Positions 12,001 through 23,198 of a DNA stretch of 64,000 nt are shown here, piece by piece. The notes beneath the pieces were generated by a model. That model was given only the letters and a program-made list of their open reading frames with translations, did no database searches and was not told the origin of the DNA. The stretch's first letter is position 1, and each line of letters begins with the position of its first letter. The position numbers and the translations under genes are program-made. This stretch comes from Pampus argenteus (taxonomy: Eukaryota; Chordata; Actinopteri; Scombriformes; Stromateidae): positions 15,712,001-15,776,000 of the forward strand of contig CM072866.1 of assembly GCA_036937835.1 (NCBI GenBank), given 5' to 3'.

Positions 12001-12556
12001 GAAAGCAGTTTAAAAGAGTAAAGACGTGCATTAGGCCAAAATGGTGTAGCATTTTCTGAACAGGCTAAAGTGACATTTAATAAGCAAGTTCAGACATACT
12101 TTTTTAAATGCAATTTCCTGTTCCCAAGCGTTTGCAAAGGGGAACTTTTGATAATAACCTCAATTCTACTACTGAAACTTCATTAATAGTCATCTAACTT
12201 ACAAGTACCCTAAAATCCATCCATGTAAATGTACTGCCTGTTTAAAAAAATAAATAAAACTTCAATACAAGATTATAATATAATTACCAACAAGCCAATG
12301 TATTAATATGCAGGATGAATACCAGAGGTTTGGACACACCTTCCTATTCACTCGAGTGAGAAGGTGTGTCTAAACTGGGCTGGACTTGAACATACCTTAT
12401 AATTGCAGGTTTTGCTGGTTCAAAGACGGAGATGTCTCCCTCTGATGACCGGGTGCTGTCGAAGGCCTGCTTGCGGTTTTCAGGTGAAATCCAGGCAGAC
12501 AGTTTTCGCCTCTGCCTGCCGTAGGTCTTCAGATATAACGGCTTTCGTACATCCAT
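3055..12556 (-). CDS. haspin: Histone H3 Thr3 kinase haspin, 16 coding exons, complete
   Basis: Coding exons in transcript order: 12556-12396, 11630-11499, 10983-10849, 9684-9544, 9424-7423, 6933-6789, 6674-6523, 6129-5941, 5735-5650, 5385-5323, 5008-4917, 4701-4622, 4263-4175, 3957-3815, 3731-3629, 3256-3055. All phases agree and the sum is 3915 nt (1304 aa plus TAG). The kinase domain fills the last nine exons. It shows KIGEGTFGEVF (P-loop), VALK (beta3 Lys), FGEILHEIIISK (helix C Glu), HRDLHWGN (catalytic loop), IIDYSLSRLE (the haspin form of DFG) and GDYQFDIYRLM. Haspin phosphorylates H3 Thr3 to recruit the chromosomal passenger complex to centromeres. The N-terminus has KTYGRQRRK, like the YGA/R motif reported to bind Pds5. 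The start at 12556 has a good Kozak context (AAACATGG). An in-frame ATG at 12631 would add a hydrophobic stretch and seems unlikely. Human haspin is intronless; this one is not. Confidence 0.93.
5061..5270. repeat. Dispersed MITE-like repeat, copy 1 (haspin intron)
   Basis: The left edge reads GAGGTGCAATGATTAG and the right edge in reverse complement reads GGCCTGCAACTAACAATTTT, so the ends are imperfect inverted repeats. The interior contains GGCCAGTTGCTTTTCACCAT and GGTTAATCGACAATGAAAA, words shared with copies near 19.3, 22.8 and 54.8 kb. Confidence 0.55.
10050..10110. repeat. Fragment with hAT-type terminal motif
   Basis: GTGGTTCTCAACCGGGGTTC followed by GGGGACCC resembles the CAGTGGTTCTCAA ends of vertebrate hAT elements. 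No matching second end was found, so this is a short relic in a haspin intron. Confidence 0.4.
10849..11630 (-). other. haspin: Tandemly duplicated haspin exons 2 and 3
   Basis: Exon 2 (11630-11499) and exon 3 (10983-10849) both encode ENSSDEENIS followed by a Pro-rich stretch and KSKTTR or QSKTTR. Both begin and end in the same phase (2-2). The similarity continues across the donor: GGTTGTCTTGCTCT on the + strand inside the exon and GCTTGTTTGTG in the intron appear in both. This indicates an exon duplication rather than convergence. Each copy carries a ready acidic SSDEE patch of the kind used by CK2 substrates; that last point is inference. Confidence 0.8.
12332..12376. repeat. Hairpin relic of a transposon end pair (haspin intron 1)
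   Basis: GGACACACCTTC and GAAGGTGTGTCT face each other across about 16 bases that include the palindrome TCACTCGAGTGA. The outer word resembles the TTTGGACACACCTTC ends of a small fish DNA transposon from memory. It looks like an internally deleted copy with the two ends fused. Confidence 0.5.
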
Positions 12557-12779
12557 GTTTGACATGACAACTATAACTATGCTAATAAACAAAACTTCAA
12601 CAGACAAAGTGGACAAAAGCGTTGTCTTCACTGGGGTTTACCCAAATAAGACCGACGTTAACACTATCCGTCACATAAATTAGCTCGTCCTTTGCTAACT
12701 GTGCTGACGAAACTCTATTAACGCCCTTACAACCTCTTCATCTCTCAAATTGCATCTAAAAAGTCGTTTTTACCCTTTT

Positions 12780-12915
12780 CTATCATACTTTTGTGTATTT
12801 TACCATTAGCCGTGCTGCTGTACTGGACCCGCTTCTTGTTCAAACTGCTGAACACAGATCTGATTGGTTAAGAAGCAGTGATATTTCAGCACAGCGCCAC
12901 CTGGCGGATTGGAGT
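12780..12915 (-). promoter_or_regulatory. haspin: Haspin promoter with two CCAAT boxes
   Basis: On the minus strand, CCAAT occurs at 12867-12863 (CTTAACCAATCAGA) and at 12912-12908 (CTCCAATCCGCCAGG). This is 300-360 bases upstream of the chosen ATG and in the right orientation. NF-Y sites of this kind are typical of cell-cycle genes. No clear TATA box is visible. The cap site is not defined. Confidence 0.45.
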
Positions 12916-12919
12916 AATT

Positions 12920-14925
12920 ACATTTTAGGGATTTTATCGAATTTCATCTCTATTAAATACGTACACATGTAGGAATCACATTTCAAGTAGTGTGTGTGAA
13001 GTTGAAATATTCAGTATTACATAATACATAGAAATATAGCTGAACTGCACCCTATACTGTACTGGAGAACTATGAGATTATGTTTATATTATACTATATA
13101 CAGTATATACGTGTGATGCATGTGTATATGATTTGTGTATGTCTATATGTAGGTAACACTACAGCATATTTTATATTAAATTTTATTTTATATCTTATCT
13201 TTATGGAGATTAATTTGTGTTAAACCAAACATTAATACAGTATGACCATACACTTGACACAGATAATGCAGCAACAAGGTGTAACCACCAGGTGTCAGCA
13301 TTCTATTACAATATATTGCACTATAGTGCATGTACTGTATATTGTACAGTACACACAGTGTTTATGTATTGTATTTACTTTCATATTGCCTTTCAACAAG
13401 CTAAATGCAGTTCAACAGTGAAAGCAAAATTGTTGGAGAGGATGTAGTGAAAGTCTTGCCTCTTTCAGTCGTATTTTTGGGTTTAAGCCCAATATTGAAC
13501 ACATTCTGGGAAACAATATTTTCAGACATTGTAAAAATTACAGTAAAGCTTTTTACTTTCGATGTAGAGTTTGTATTAATGGATAGTACCAACTGGAATT
13601 GTGTGTAAAAAATGATATACTTAAAGTTTTACAGATTTCTACTTTGAAACCGATAGTTACAAAAATCACTGCCATGCACACAAGAATGGAAAGAAACAAT
13701 GAGGAAAATTCAAACCAGGGAGCAGATTACAATTCAATTAAGGGGGAATTCAAAATTACAAAACAAAAAGGTGTCTGAACCAACCTCAGACATAATAGCT
13801 CTATTATAAATGATTGTGCATCAGACCTTTTTGTTGTAAATATAAATTATGTTGTAATGTGTGTTGTGTTATTAGTTTATTAGACACACAGTGGATGTTC
13901 GTGCCACATGATGTATTGTATGTCCCAACTTGCATTGACACAGCTGGCCCTCTTTGCCTTCAGTCCAAACTGGACACAATTTTAAAGAGCAATTACTTTG
14001 TGGTTTTACACATTTAGACTAATACCGTAACAACAAATCAGTTGTATACAGTGTTATCAATTCTTTTCAAAGCAAAGACATGGCTCACAGTTTGTTGAAT
14101 TGCTTTCTTTTCTTCCAGGCACCAGCTGCTCCCCATTCATTTCCGTATGCTATGAAAATCAACTTCTAGAGACGTGAAGGTTGCTTAAAGGTAATCCAAT
14201 TACATATCCCATATGTAACACCAGAACAGCCAATAATAAGTGTTGTATAGTCTGGGATTGTAACCTTGTAAAGATTTGATGCAACACTATATTCATCACG
14301 AGGGCAGGACGACCTCAGATGCACTTATCTTTTCGTCATAAGTTAAAATGAAAGTTAAGATCTTTTTAGTATTCCCTTAACCACTACACCACTGCAGTAT
14401 GTGTCTTTAGAGAGTCAGTTTATATTTTATTTTTTGTCAGGTTCTGACACAAATGTTTATGAATGTTTATTAAGCACTTTGGCCTGTGTATGTGGAAAAT
14501 GTTATTGTCATATTTTACTTTATTAATCTGCGAAGTGTAGCCTATATATATTATCTAGACATTTGTATCTTGTTCCTTCCTGTCTGATCTGTGGTATAGT
14601 GCCAGATTTCTCTCATGTAGATCAATACAGTTTATTATCTACTTTTGTATATAATAGCTATATAATATACATCTTCAGTTCTATAATATAGTAGGTGATG
14701 AAACTTTAGATTTAGGTTTAAAAATAGTTAATGTTCCTCAGAAAAATCCTATTATAATAAATTAAGTGTGCAAATAACTCTCTGAAATATAATGACAATT
14801 TTCTAGATCTAGACTAAGTTAAAGCAGCTATTTGGAGCACCTGCCTACTTGGTTAATAAGTAGACCTGCTACTTAATCGTTATTCATAAACAGTAAATAA
14901 GAGTTTTAAAAAAAATCTCAGAGCA
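12920..14925. other. Intergenic region between the divergent haspin and apbb2 promoters
   Basis: About 2 kb of AT-rich sequence. Short open frames exist but none shows domain motifs or splice-consistent extension. I see no gene here. The right end becomes purine-rich and GC-rich at about 14930, where apbb2 begins. Confidence 0.5.
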
Positions 14926-15094
14926 CTGGAGCGTTTGCTTCCGGAGCAGCGTTTCCCGGTTCCCCCTGTCGGAGAACAGCGGCATCTGGGAGGGGAGGAG
15001 AAAAGAAACAAGTCGAGAGAAAACGGAGGGGAGGAGGAGAAAAAAAAGACTGGAGCGCAGCGAGGAGGACGTGAACACAGTGGAAACAGAGGAG
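14926..15094 (+). promoter_or_regulatory. apbb2: apbb2 promoter region / non-coding first exon
   Basis: A sharp change from AT-rich to GC- and purine-rich sequence with several CpGs starts near 14930. It ends in a strong donor, GGAG|GTGAGT, at 15094/15095. No long open frame is present, so this fits an untranslated first exon. The next exon I can support is 27662-27757, giving a 12.6 kb first intron. GC-rich sequence continues into the intron (15210-15320), so the promoter may be broad or alternative. Confidence 0.5.
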
Positions 15095-17186
15095 GTGAGT
15101 GATGTGGTATGCCGAGAATTTTTAGCTTGAATACGGTGTGCAGTGACTGTCGCGGTGCCCTTATAGTTTTAGTTAGCCTTTAACGGCAGTAACTTTCTAT
15201 ATTCTTCTAGGCGACGCATTGCTTTGGCATCCGAGGGGCCCGCTGTGTTGCGAACAAGTCGGGGAGGTGGGGGAGAGGAGATCGAGGGGGCTGTGTGGCG
15301 GTAGATGGGGGGGCATTTATAGGACCCAGCGTGTGTCCCTTTTAAGCTTTTTGACACATATTTTTGTTGTGTCTGTGATGACCGTTAAAAAAGAGTGTCT
15401 GTCAGAGAAATGCAGCGGTTGTTTTTATGACAACAACCGTTAATGGAGCGTTGTCGTCAGAAGACAGCCGTTGACTACCGCTTTGATTTAGCTGCTAAAA
15501 TCTCAGCTATAGCTATCACCGGGATTTAATGTGGAAAAAAAAAATTGGAAATTATAATGGAAAAAAATAACATTTCTGAAACCAACTTGTGCTGCATTTA
15601 TGTAATAGGCCTAAAAGTGGTTGTTAAACTGATCACCAGTCAGCCATTCATCAGAAGTTAACCAAGCAGACAAAGCAAAAATATGTAATACTTACCAGAA
15701 AAGCGTTAACTAATGCCTCGCCTTTTTCAATAAGATCATTTAACTAATCGGGTTGTTACTTTTTACTATTCTATAAGCTAATAATTCATGTCTAAACTGT
15801 CTCCATCTCTACCAGTGGTTTAAAGTTTAGACATTTCTGCAATACAGTATAGACCATTTGTAAAACTAAACAGACTAGTGACAAGAGCCCCAACATCAAT
15901 TGGCACAAAATAGGTTCATTTTTGTATTATTGAATAATCAGTCAATTGTATTTATGGTTAAAAAGTAAAAGTAGTTTAACATTACACATTCCCAGAGCCC
16001 AAGCTGACATCCTTCAGGTTAGTTGTTTTGTCTGACTAACAGACAAAACTCAAAAAATCTTCAATTTACCGGCAAATGTTATACGTGATGATTAATCACT
16101 TAACAGAATTATCACCTATTCATTTCTGTTGACGCACTCATTTATTAATGGACTAATTGTTTCAGCATTAAAGCCCGGCAGGTCAGTGCATCCTATATCT
16201 TCTGGTTCCCTATCCAGAGATCATCCAGAGACTTGCGGCTGTGTCCTGTGTCTTGTCCCATGCAGGTCTCTGTGTTGCACTACAGTTTAAGTAATGAAGA
16301 GGTTCATTGTGAAACAAACAGGCATAAAGGAGGGTATTCTCTTGATTTGCACACATTACGCGGAACAGTCTGTGGTTATAGGGTATGCAGGCCCCTGGGG
16401 GTGAGGCTGAGTCTTGTATTGGTGCATGGTGCTGGCTGACCACGGCCGGCTAATCGTTTGCAGCCTTTCTCTAGTCGTTTTCTGGCAGGCCCTTGAGATA
16501 ATATGCTTGTTTGTTTCATACAAACATGGAGCCACTTAATTGCTTGTTTATGTTGTGTGAACTAGAGAATGCTGTTGAATAACTATCCTGTTTTCTTTTC
16601 TTGGAGATATGGAGGGCACAGATAGACTCCAGACATGATTGAGCCTAAAGACATATAGAGGAAGAATCACTGTTGACTTTGCCTTTCAGAACCATTGATT
16701 GAAGGTGAATACTGATCTGTGACTGGATTTTATTTATGGTGGGTGAAGGGACACTGAAGTTGTTGACAATAACATGAATTATCAAAGGAGTTGTCAGCTG
16801 TTTTCAGAGTGCACCACTGAGGTTTGTCTTCCTCTTGCTCTATCCTGTCTCTCGTGGTGACACAGCCTCTCATGCATTTGTGTTTGCATTTTTCCATGAC
16901 ACATGGGGTATATTCATAAAACAGCATAACCTGAACATCCTATTTTACACTGAAAACCCTTTTATTCAACTGTTTTGTGCATGCACTTCAATATATATAC
17001 CTTTTAATAAGGTTTACGGTTTATTTATGTAAGAGTGTGTCACTGAATGTACCACCGTAGATGAAATGGTGCACTGTCATCCTCTCTGCTTCTCCGTCAC
17101 TCGCTGCCTCCCTGCCTCGCTCCCCTCCCTCTGTATCCCTCCAACACCCTTGCCCTGGCTGGCTCAATCCAGACCTGCCCCTATCC

Positions 17187-17225
<39 letters not shown>

Positions 17226-19299
17226 CATGATGTCATTGCTAATTGCTTGTGCTTTTAAGTTATATTCTGCCCCTCTTCCACTTTTCTGCAATGTTTTTTT
17301 GCTCCATCTCTCTTCCCCTTTTCATTTACTCTCTCTCTTGCTCTCTCTGTAGCATTTCTATACAACATTAGGAGTTGCTGAGTATGGATAAAGTGACTCA
17401 GACATTTATGGGCAGAGTTTTGGGCCAAGCAAGCACTGCAGTCTGTTCTTGTGTGCTTGTGTATGTGTTTGTTTTGGTATCTTTATGAAAGTGCCTCAGT
17501 TTCAAGATGGCCCCTCCTCAGCTTAGCCAGCTTCTCTGAGAGGTGAAATAAAAAGGATAGGAGTCACAGACATGCATTCACACACACTACACACTGTATA
17601 CATGGACAAAAATAGCTATTCAGTAATGTAAGTGACCTTGCGAAGCTGGGAGCTCGTGAGACACCCAAAATACCCCTCAATATCTTTGCTAGCCCTAAAG
17701 TACTCTGCAAATTGGATGTAATCATGTTGGCCAGGCTATAAATGTGTGTGTGTGTGCCTATGTGTGTGGTGTTGGGACTTTTGTGCCTTGCAGCACCAAC
17801 CTGTTAGTCTGTGTGTGGTCGAGGTCAAACACAACAGCTGATGAGAAACGATGGTGAAAGTGTGCATGTGCACACATGCTTGTTCCTGAGTGTGTGTATG
17901 TGTGTGTGTGTGTGGGTGAAATCAGATAAAGAGTAGGGAGATCTGTTATCGTCAGCCTGCTTCCCCTGTGAAACAATACTACTGGTCCGCCCTTGACTAA
18001 ACAAGTGCATGTGCACATTTGTGTGTGTGTGTGTGTGTGGGTGACCAGATTGGAAAGATGAATGATGAATTAAGGACAGCAGAGAGTAGATTCATCCCAG
18101 GCTGTCAAGTTGGCAAGATAACCACACTGCAAGTTGTTTGTGTGCATTTATGTGTGGAGGTGTCCGGGAAGCTTGTGTGTGTTTATGTGTGTATTTGTCA
18201 ATCTTTTTCTCGATCTCATTCGCTCATTCACTTTCTCTGTCAGCCCCTATCGATGCCTCTCAATAGGGTTATTGTGGCCACTGTTATGCAGGCTGCTGTG
18301 TGTGTGTTTGTGTGTGTGTGTGTATTGTTGTTGCAGGGAGCAGGCAGCCGTGAGGTGTGTTTGAACAGAGAAGGAGCACAGAGGCCCTGTTCATCCTGTA
18401 GGGTGTGAAACTGAATGATAGGGCCCCCTTTCTCTCTTTCCATCTGTCCCTCTGTCTATCTGTCTGTCTTTCCCTTTCTGACAGTTGTTCACCCACACAC
18501 TCGTTCCTCATTGCCCCCCTTTTGCTCAGTTGTACTTTGCGTCTTTTCTTTTCTTTTTTTGTGTGTGTGTGTGATGTGTCAGCTCCTGGCAGCCCTCACT
18601 GATTGGCTGTCTTCTCGCTGTCAAGTCTGCCCTGTGATTGATTCGTCAGTATGCATGTTATTCTGCCTACAAATTACCTGTGAAAATGTTCCACATTTAA
18701 AAGAAACTCCACTCACAGATGCAGATATATGGGCTTGACTTTATACACACACACACATGCACACACTTTCCCACTCCTTTGTTTATATGTTTCTGTTTCT
18801 GATGTTGTCTTTTCCACATCGCTGCACATTCACACATACTGTATACCCCCATCACTTCCAGTTCAGCTGCATAAGGGTTTTCTGTTCCTCTCTTTGACCT
18901 TCCTCTCTCACTCTGACTTTCAAACACGTCATCATACTCTATGAAAACCAGCATGTGATGGGCCAAAGCCCCTGGTGCTTTCTGCAAATTGGTCTACTAC
19001 AATGAGTTCAAGGATTTCTCGCTGCATTGTCTCAAAACAAGGATGGACTCAAAAGCCGGTAGTTGGTACTCTTATCATCCCTCCTTGCTGCATTCAGCAG
19101 GAACACTTGAGCAGATAGGCAGCTGTTCAACTCTTAACAGGAATCACTATGATAGTAGAACATGCTGAGTGATTTACTGACTACTAGAATATTGTCTCAA
19201 ACCTTTCATGTTGACTTTGTCTTCAACTCACTCGTTTGTCATTGCTTAGATTTTGTGAGGAGCTTGCAGGATAATTTTCTCCTTGGCATGATAAGATAT

Positions 19300-19516
19300 T
19301 AGATCTGCAATTAAAGACTATTTTCATTATCGAATAACCTTTTGATTATTTTCTTGATTAATTATTTGTTGTTTGGGTTAAAGAAGCCAGAAAATACTCA
19401 CATTTAAGAAGCTGGAACCAAAGAATTTTAGCTTTTTTTTTTTTGCCTCAGAAAGACGGTTATGAAATCTAAATCGATTGACTAATCGATTAATCAGCTG
19501 ATCATTGCAACTCTAT
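19300..19516. repeat. Dispersed MITE-like repeat, copy 2
   Basis: It begins with GATCTGCAATTAAAGACTA, contains TTTCATTATCGAATAACC and GAAGCCAGAAAATACTCAC, and ends with GATTAATCAGCTGATCATTG then CAACTC. Same family as the copies near 5.1, 22.8 and 54.8 kb. Fish genomes carry many such copies. Confidence 0.6.
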
Positions 19517-22448
19517 AAGATACACTGCACATAAGTGGATTTTGCTTTTCATTGGTGACGTTGAGATCAGACACGGACGGATGGCAGCACACGTATACAT
19601 GTTACTATACGGTATGTTTAATAGGCTCAGACTGATGCATTTTTACACATTTGTTTGTCTAAAAGTGAAAGCACATCCTTCTGCAGGAAATGCATTTAGC
19701 ATATGTTTGATTCATACATTCATTAATTAGTTGTTTCCACAGATATTTGTGATGTATTGTTTGTAGATCATCGGCTGCTATGCAGTTAATCAGAAATTTA
19801 AGACAACCATTATCATCGCCTATTTACTGCAGTAGATATGCACTCGAGTGGGTTTCCATGTGACCCTACGTTCTATAACTGAGTTACCTTTTCCTGCCAT
19901 GATATAATTAAGTATGGCTTACAGGCTGACAATTTCCCCACCCTTCCTTCTGTTGTAGTAATTACTCACAGACAAGTGTGTGTGAATTGTATCAAGCGTG
20001 TTCCTGTCTGATGAATGTACAAGATGACAGGTGAAAGAAATGTTGAATCATGATCACAGTCATTGTGGTCAACATTCCTGACAAGATTAGTTATAGACTT
20101 GTGTTTACGTCATATCCTGTAGTGTGTGTAATAATAAGTTAACAGTTGTTAGGATGCAATGAAGACACCAACGTTATTTTCATTTTTTAGTCTGATTTAT
20201 CCCCCCCCCCCCAAAAAAAAAAAAAAAACACTTTAAAGGTTTTATTAGGGCTTTGTAGACTCGAATTGAAAGTAATTAAACTTTGATAAACCACACAGCG
20301 GTGGAATTTGCCTCTTGGCTTTGCACTGACTTGGCAAAGCATGTGGGGAGGCAGTCTTGGCCCCATGTGTGTTTGCTCTAAACAGTGGCAGTGCAGTGCT
20401 GGTCCACCATCCGTGGTCAGCTTGCTTTATCATCTCCGTCCAAAACCAATGTCCTGTCAGAGAAGAATGCTCCGCTAATGGTTGGGAAACAACAATATAG
20501 AGGGGAGAAAGAGACGGCCATTGTATGAGGAGAAGAGACGACAAGAGTGAGGGAGAGGATGATTTAAAGTGTTGCAGAGGGAGCAATCATTGCAGTGGTG
20601 TCTGTGGTCCCTCTGGCAGCGATGGGACATTCCTTTTCTGATGAGTCACTCTCTCACTCTGATCCACTTTCTTTCCTGACATCTCTTGTTCTTAAACTGG
20701 TACCCTTTTTACCCCCCCTCCCCTCCCCCCTCCCCCCTCTCATTTTCCTGAAGTGTCTTTTCTTCCATGGTCATTTTTGGCTGATATGTTAAAACTTCCA
20801 ACCAATCAGATCAGACTAGGCTATAATATCAATACAATCTTGTGACATTACCACAGGCTTTCTAATGAAATGTGAGATCACAAGGCCATGCTGAACACAG
20901 TCTGCGTACGAGCTGTGTCGTTTTATGTCTAGACTTCCTTGTCCTCTCGGATGTCCTGTCACATCTCAGCTATATATAGGCTACCCAGTCTCTACACTGC
21001 TTCTGCCCTCGCCTTGGAGCTGACAGGCCTTTTGTGCTTGTCTGTGTGTTCTCACTAAGAGAGAGAGAGAGCTTTTTCATATACACAGCTTACCTCCATC
21101 TCTACTGAAATAGAAAATAGGAGCTGTAATGCAAGCTATCAAGCATAAGAAAAAGAAGCTCTAATAAAAATCGTGCAAGGAGAGCTTTTCTTTGCTAATG
21201 AAACCTAATCTATGAGAGCATTTTATACATTATTATTAAAACAAATTATTATAGCTTTCAGAGCTTTAAAACTTATCATCTTAACAGCTCTGGATGTTGT
21301 TTTATGTTGTGTGTGTTGTTTCTCTTGAATCATGCTCTATTAATTTTTTCTCTGACTCTACGGTTGTCTTTTCTCATTGACTTCAACGTCGCGTCCTCAT
21401 GTGTTCCACAGACTGAGCAGGCTTAGAGGGCTGAAATGGGACTTCCCTCCTCTGAGTGTGTTTAGCTTGTTGTCAGTGTGTTCGTGGTGTACTTTTTCTC
21501 CCCTCCCACGACCTCCCCTCACCCACAGGAAAGAGGGGCTGTGTGAAGCAGGGAGGAAGAGGGAAGATGGGCGGGGGGTATCTGGGAATGGGGGAGGGGT
21601 TACAGTACACGCACTTGCTCCCAAGTTTCCAAAATCCAGGAAATAATCTCTTGGCGTCTGTTTCAGAAAAGTTCCAGATTTCCGAGTCTGTTACAAAACT
21701 CTTTAACCTCCTTCACCCATATGTCTTAGCCGGTGTTAATTTATCAAGAATAATTGGTCTGTGACACAGTTGTTCACCCTATTTACTCACTATCTTCCTG
21801 CATCCCACTCAGGGCAAGGCTGAGATTGTTGCAGGTAAATAAGTAACTTTATCTATGTTTTCTGTCATAGTGGAGACATTTTCATTCACATATTTGCAGT
21901 ATGTAAAGGCCTCTCACTCTATTTACCCTCTCATTGTTGCAGACCTTAGTTTACTCAGGGTTAATGAATGGAACATGTACACACATGCGCTCACAAATGG
22001 CCATCACTCACCTATTCCTATATAACTGTGTTTTGTCTGCTCCTTTTGTCGCCCAATTAGAGCCTTTTTTTGCCCCCCAGTCGCACCCACCCACCCACCC
22101 AAAAAAAAGAGAGACATGCCTGAGATTCTTTGGCACACCCTTAAAATTCCTCAATGTTTTCTTTCTTTTGTGGTCATTTTCTTTTCTCGCTCAAGGAAAC
22201 CAAGCTGGTGTAAAATGATACATTTGAGCTGCATGTATACCGTACGTTGAGACATTCATAAATTCACGCAGGCAAACGGGGAGACTCTGTAAGTCTCGGA
22301 GTGTATTTTTAAGTGTGACTATACAAGTGAAATTATGGTGGAGCTATTTGAGTCTGTCCTTCACACTTACTAACTATATGCTGATGCCGCAAGGACGATG
22401 TATGGCCATGGGAACATCAACCCACAGATCTCTCTGCAAGAAATGCTT

Positions 22449-22480
<32 letters not shown>

Positions 22481-22705
22481 CTGTGAGTGAGTGTGTTTGT
22501 TTGTCTGTACACAACATTGTTTGTTTAGGCTGAAGTTTAGGTCAAAGTGTCACTTAGTCTCAGTTATTTCCTGTTATGGACAATACAAGGATACACACAC
22601 AGATACATTGGGCCTTCTTGCTGTAGCCTTCCGTTGTTATTCTGGGTGCAGATTCTGTAAATGGCCATTGTTTCCTTTCCCTGCCTCCATCTTCCTTGTT
22701 TTAGT

Positions 22706-22740
<35 letters not shown>
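22706..22740. repeat. CA microsatellite
   Basis: Pure (CA)n of about 17 units in apbb2 intron 1. Confidence 0.95.
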
Positions 22741-22742
<2 letters not shown>

Positions 22743-22841
22743 TCATAGAGTCTGGACTAGTTATTAGCCTTATGTTAGCTTGATTGTTGTGTCTTGATTT
22801 TGTATTGTTCCATTGACTGTAGCCACATTCATTCATGTTTA

Positions 22842-23198
22842 GGGATGAAACTCATTATTATTTTTATTAGTGATTGTTCTTTCCATTATTTTCTCAATAA
22901 CTGATTAGTTGTTTGGTCTATAAGATGTCTTTTGTCCTAGTCAACAGCCCCATAACCAAAAGATATTAAACATACTAACATAGAAAACTAAATAATAAAT
23001 AAATAAACAATATGAAGAAACAAGAAAAACAGAAAACAAGAGGATAAACAGGGACAAATTCACATCATTGAGTTCTGTTTGATAATAAATAAATAAAGAT
23101 GAATATCTTTTGGTGTTATATGACAAAATTATTTACTGATTAATTAAGAAAATAAAGAATCAATAATATATTAATTATGTGTTCGTTGCTGCCCCAAA
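22842..23198. repeat. Dispersed MITE-like repeat, copy 3
   Basis: The left edge is GGGATGAAACTCATTATTAT. The right edge in reverse complement begins GGGGCAGCAACGAACACATA. The ends are imperfect inverted repeats of the same family as copies 1 and 2. The interior is A/T-rich with several AATAAATAAATAAA-like runs. Confidence 0.5.

Noticed and set aside
12557..12631. In-frame upstream ATG that would extend haspin by 25 residues
   Set aside because: The extension is hydrophobic and not haspin-like; the ATG at 12556 has a better Kozak context and is followed at once by the family-like LKTYGRQRRK. Not fully excluded.
15169..15443. Frames in the GC-rich start of apbb2 intron 1
   Set aside because: No similarity to APBB2 N-termini and no consistent donor in phase; better explained by GC-rich promoter-proximal sequence.
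17020..18740. Many Val/Cys or His/Thr-rich frames around GT/CA repeats
   Set aside because: Translation of microsatellites; no coding evidence.
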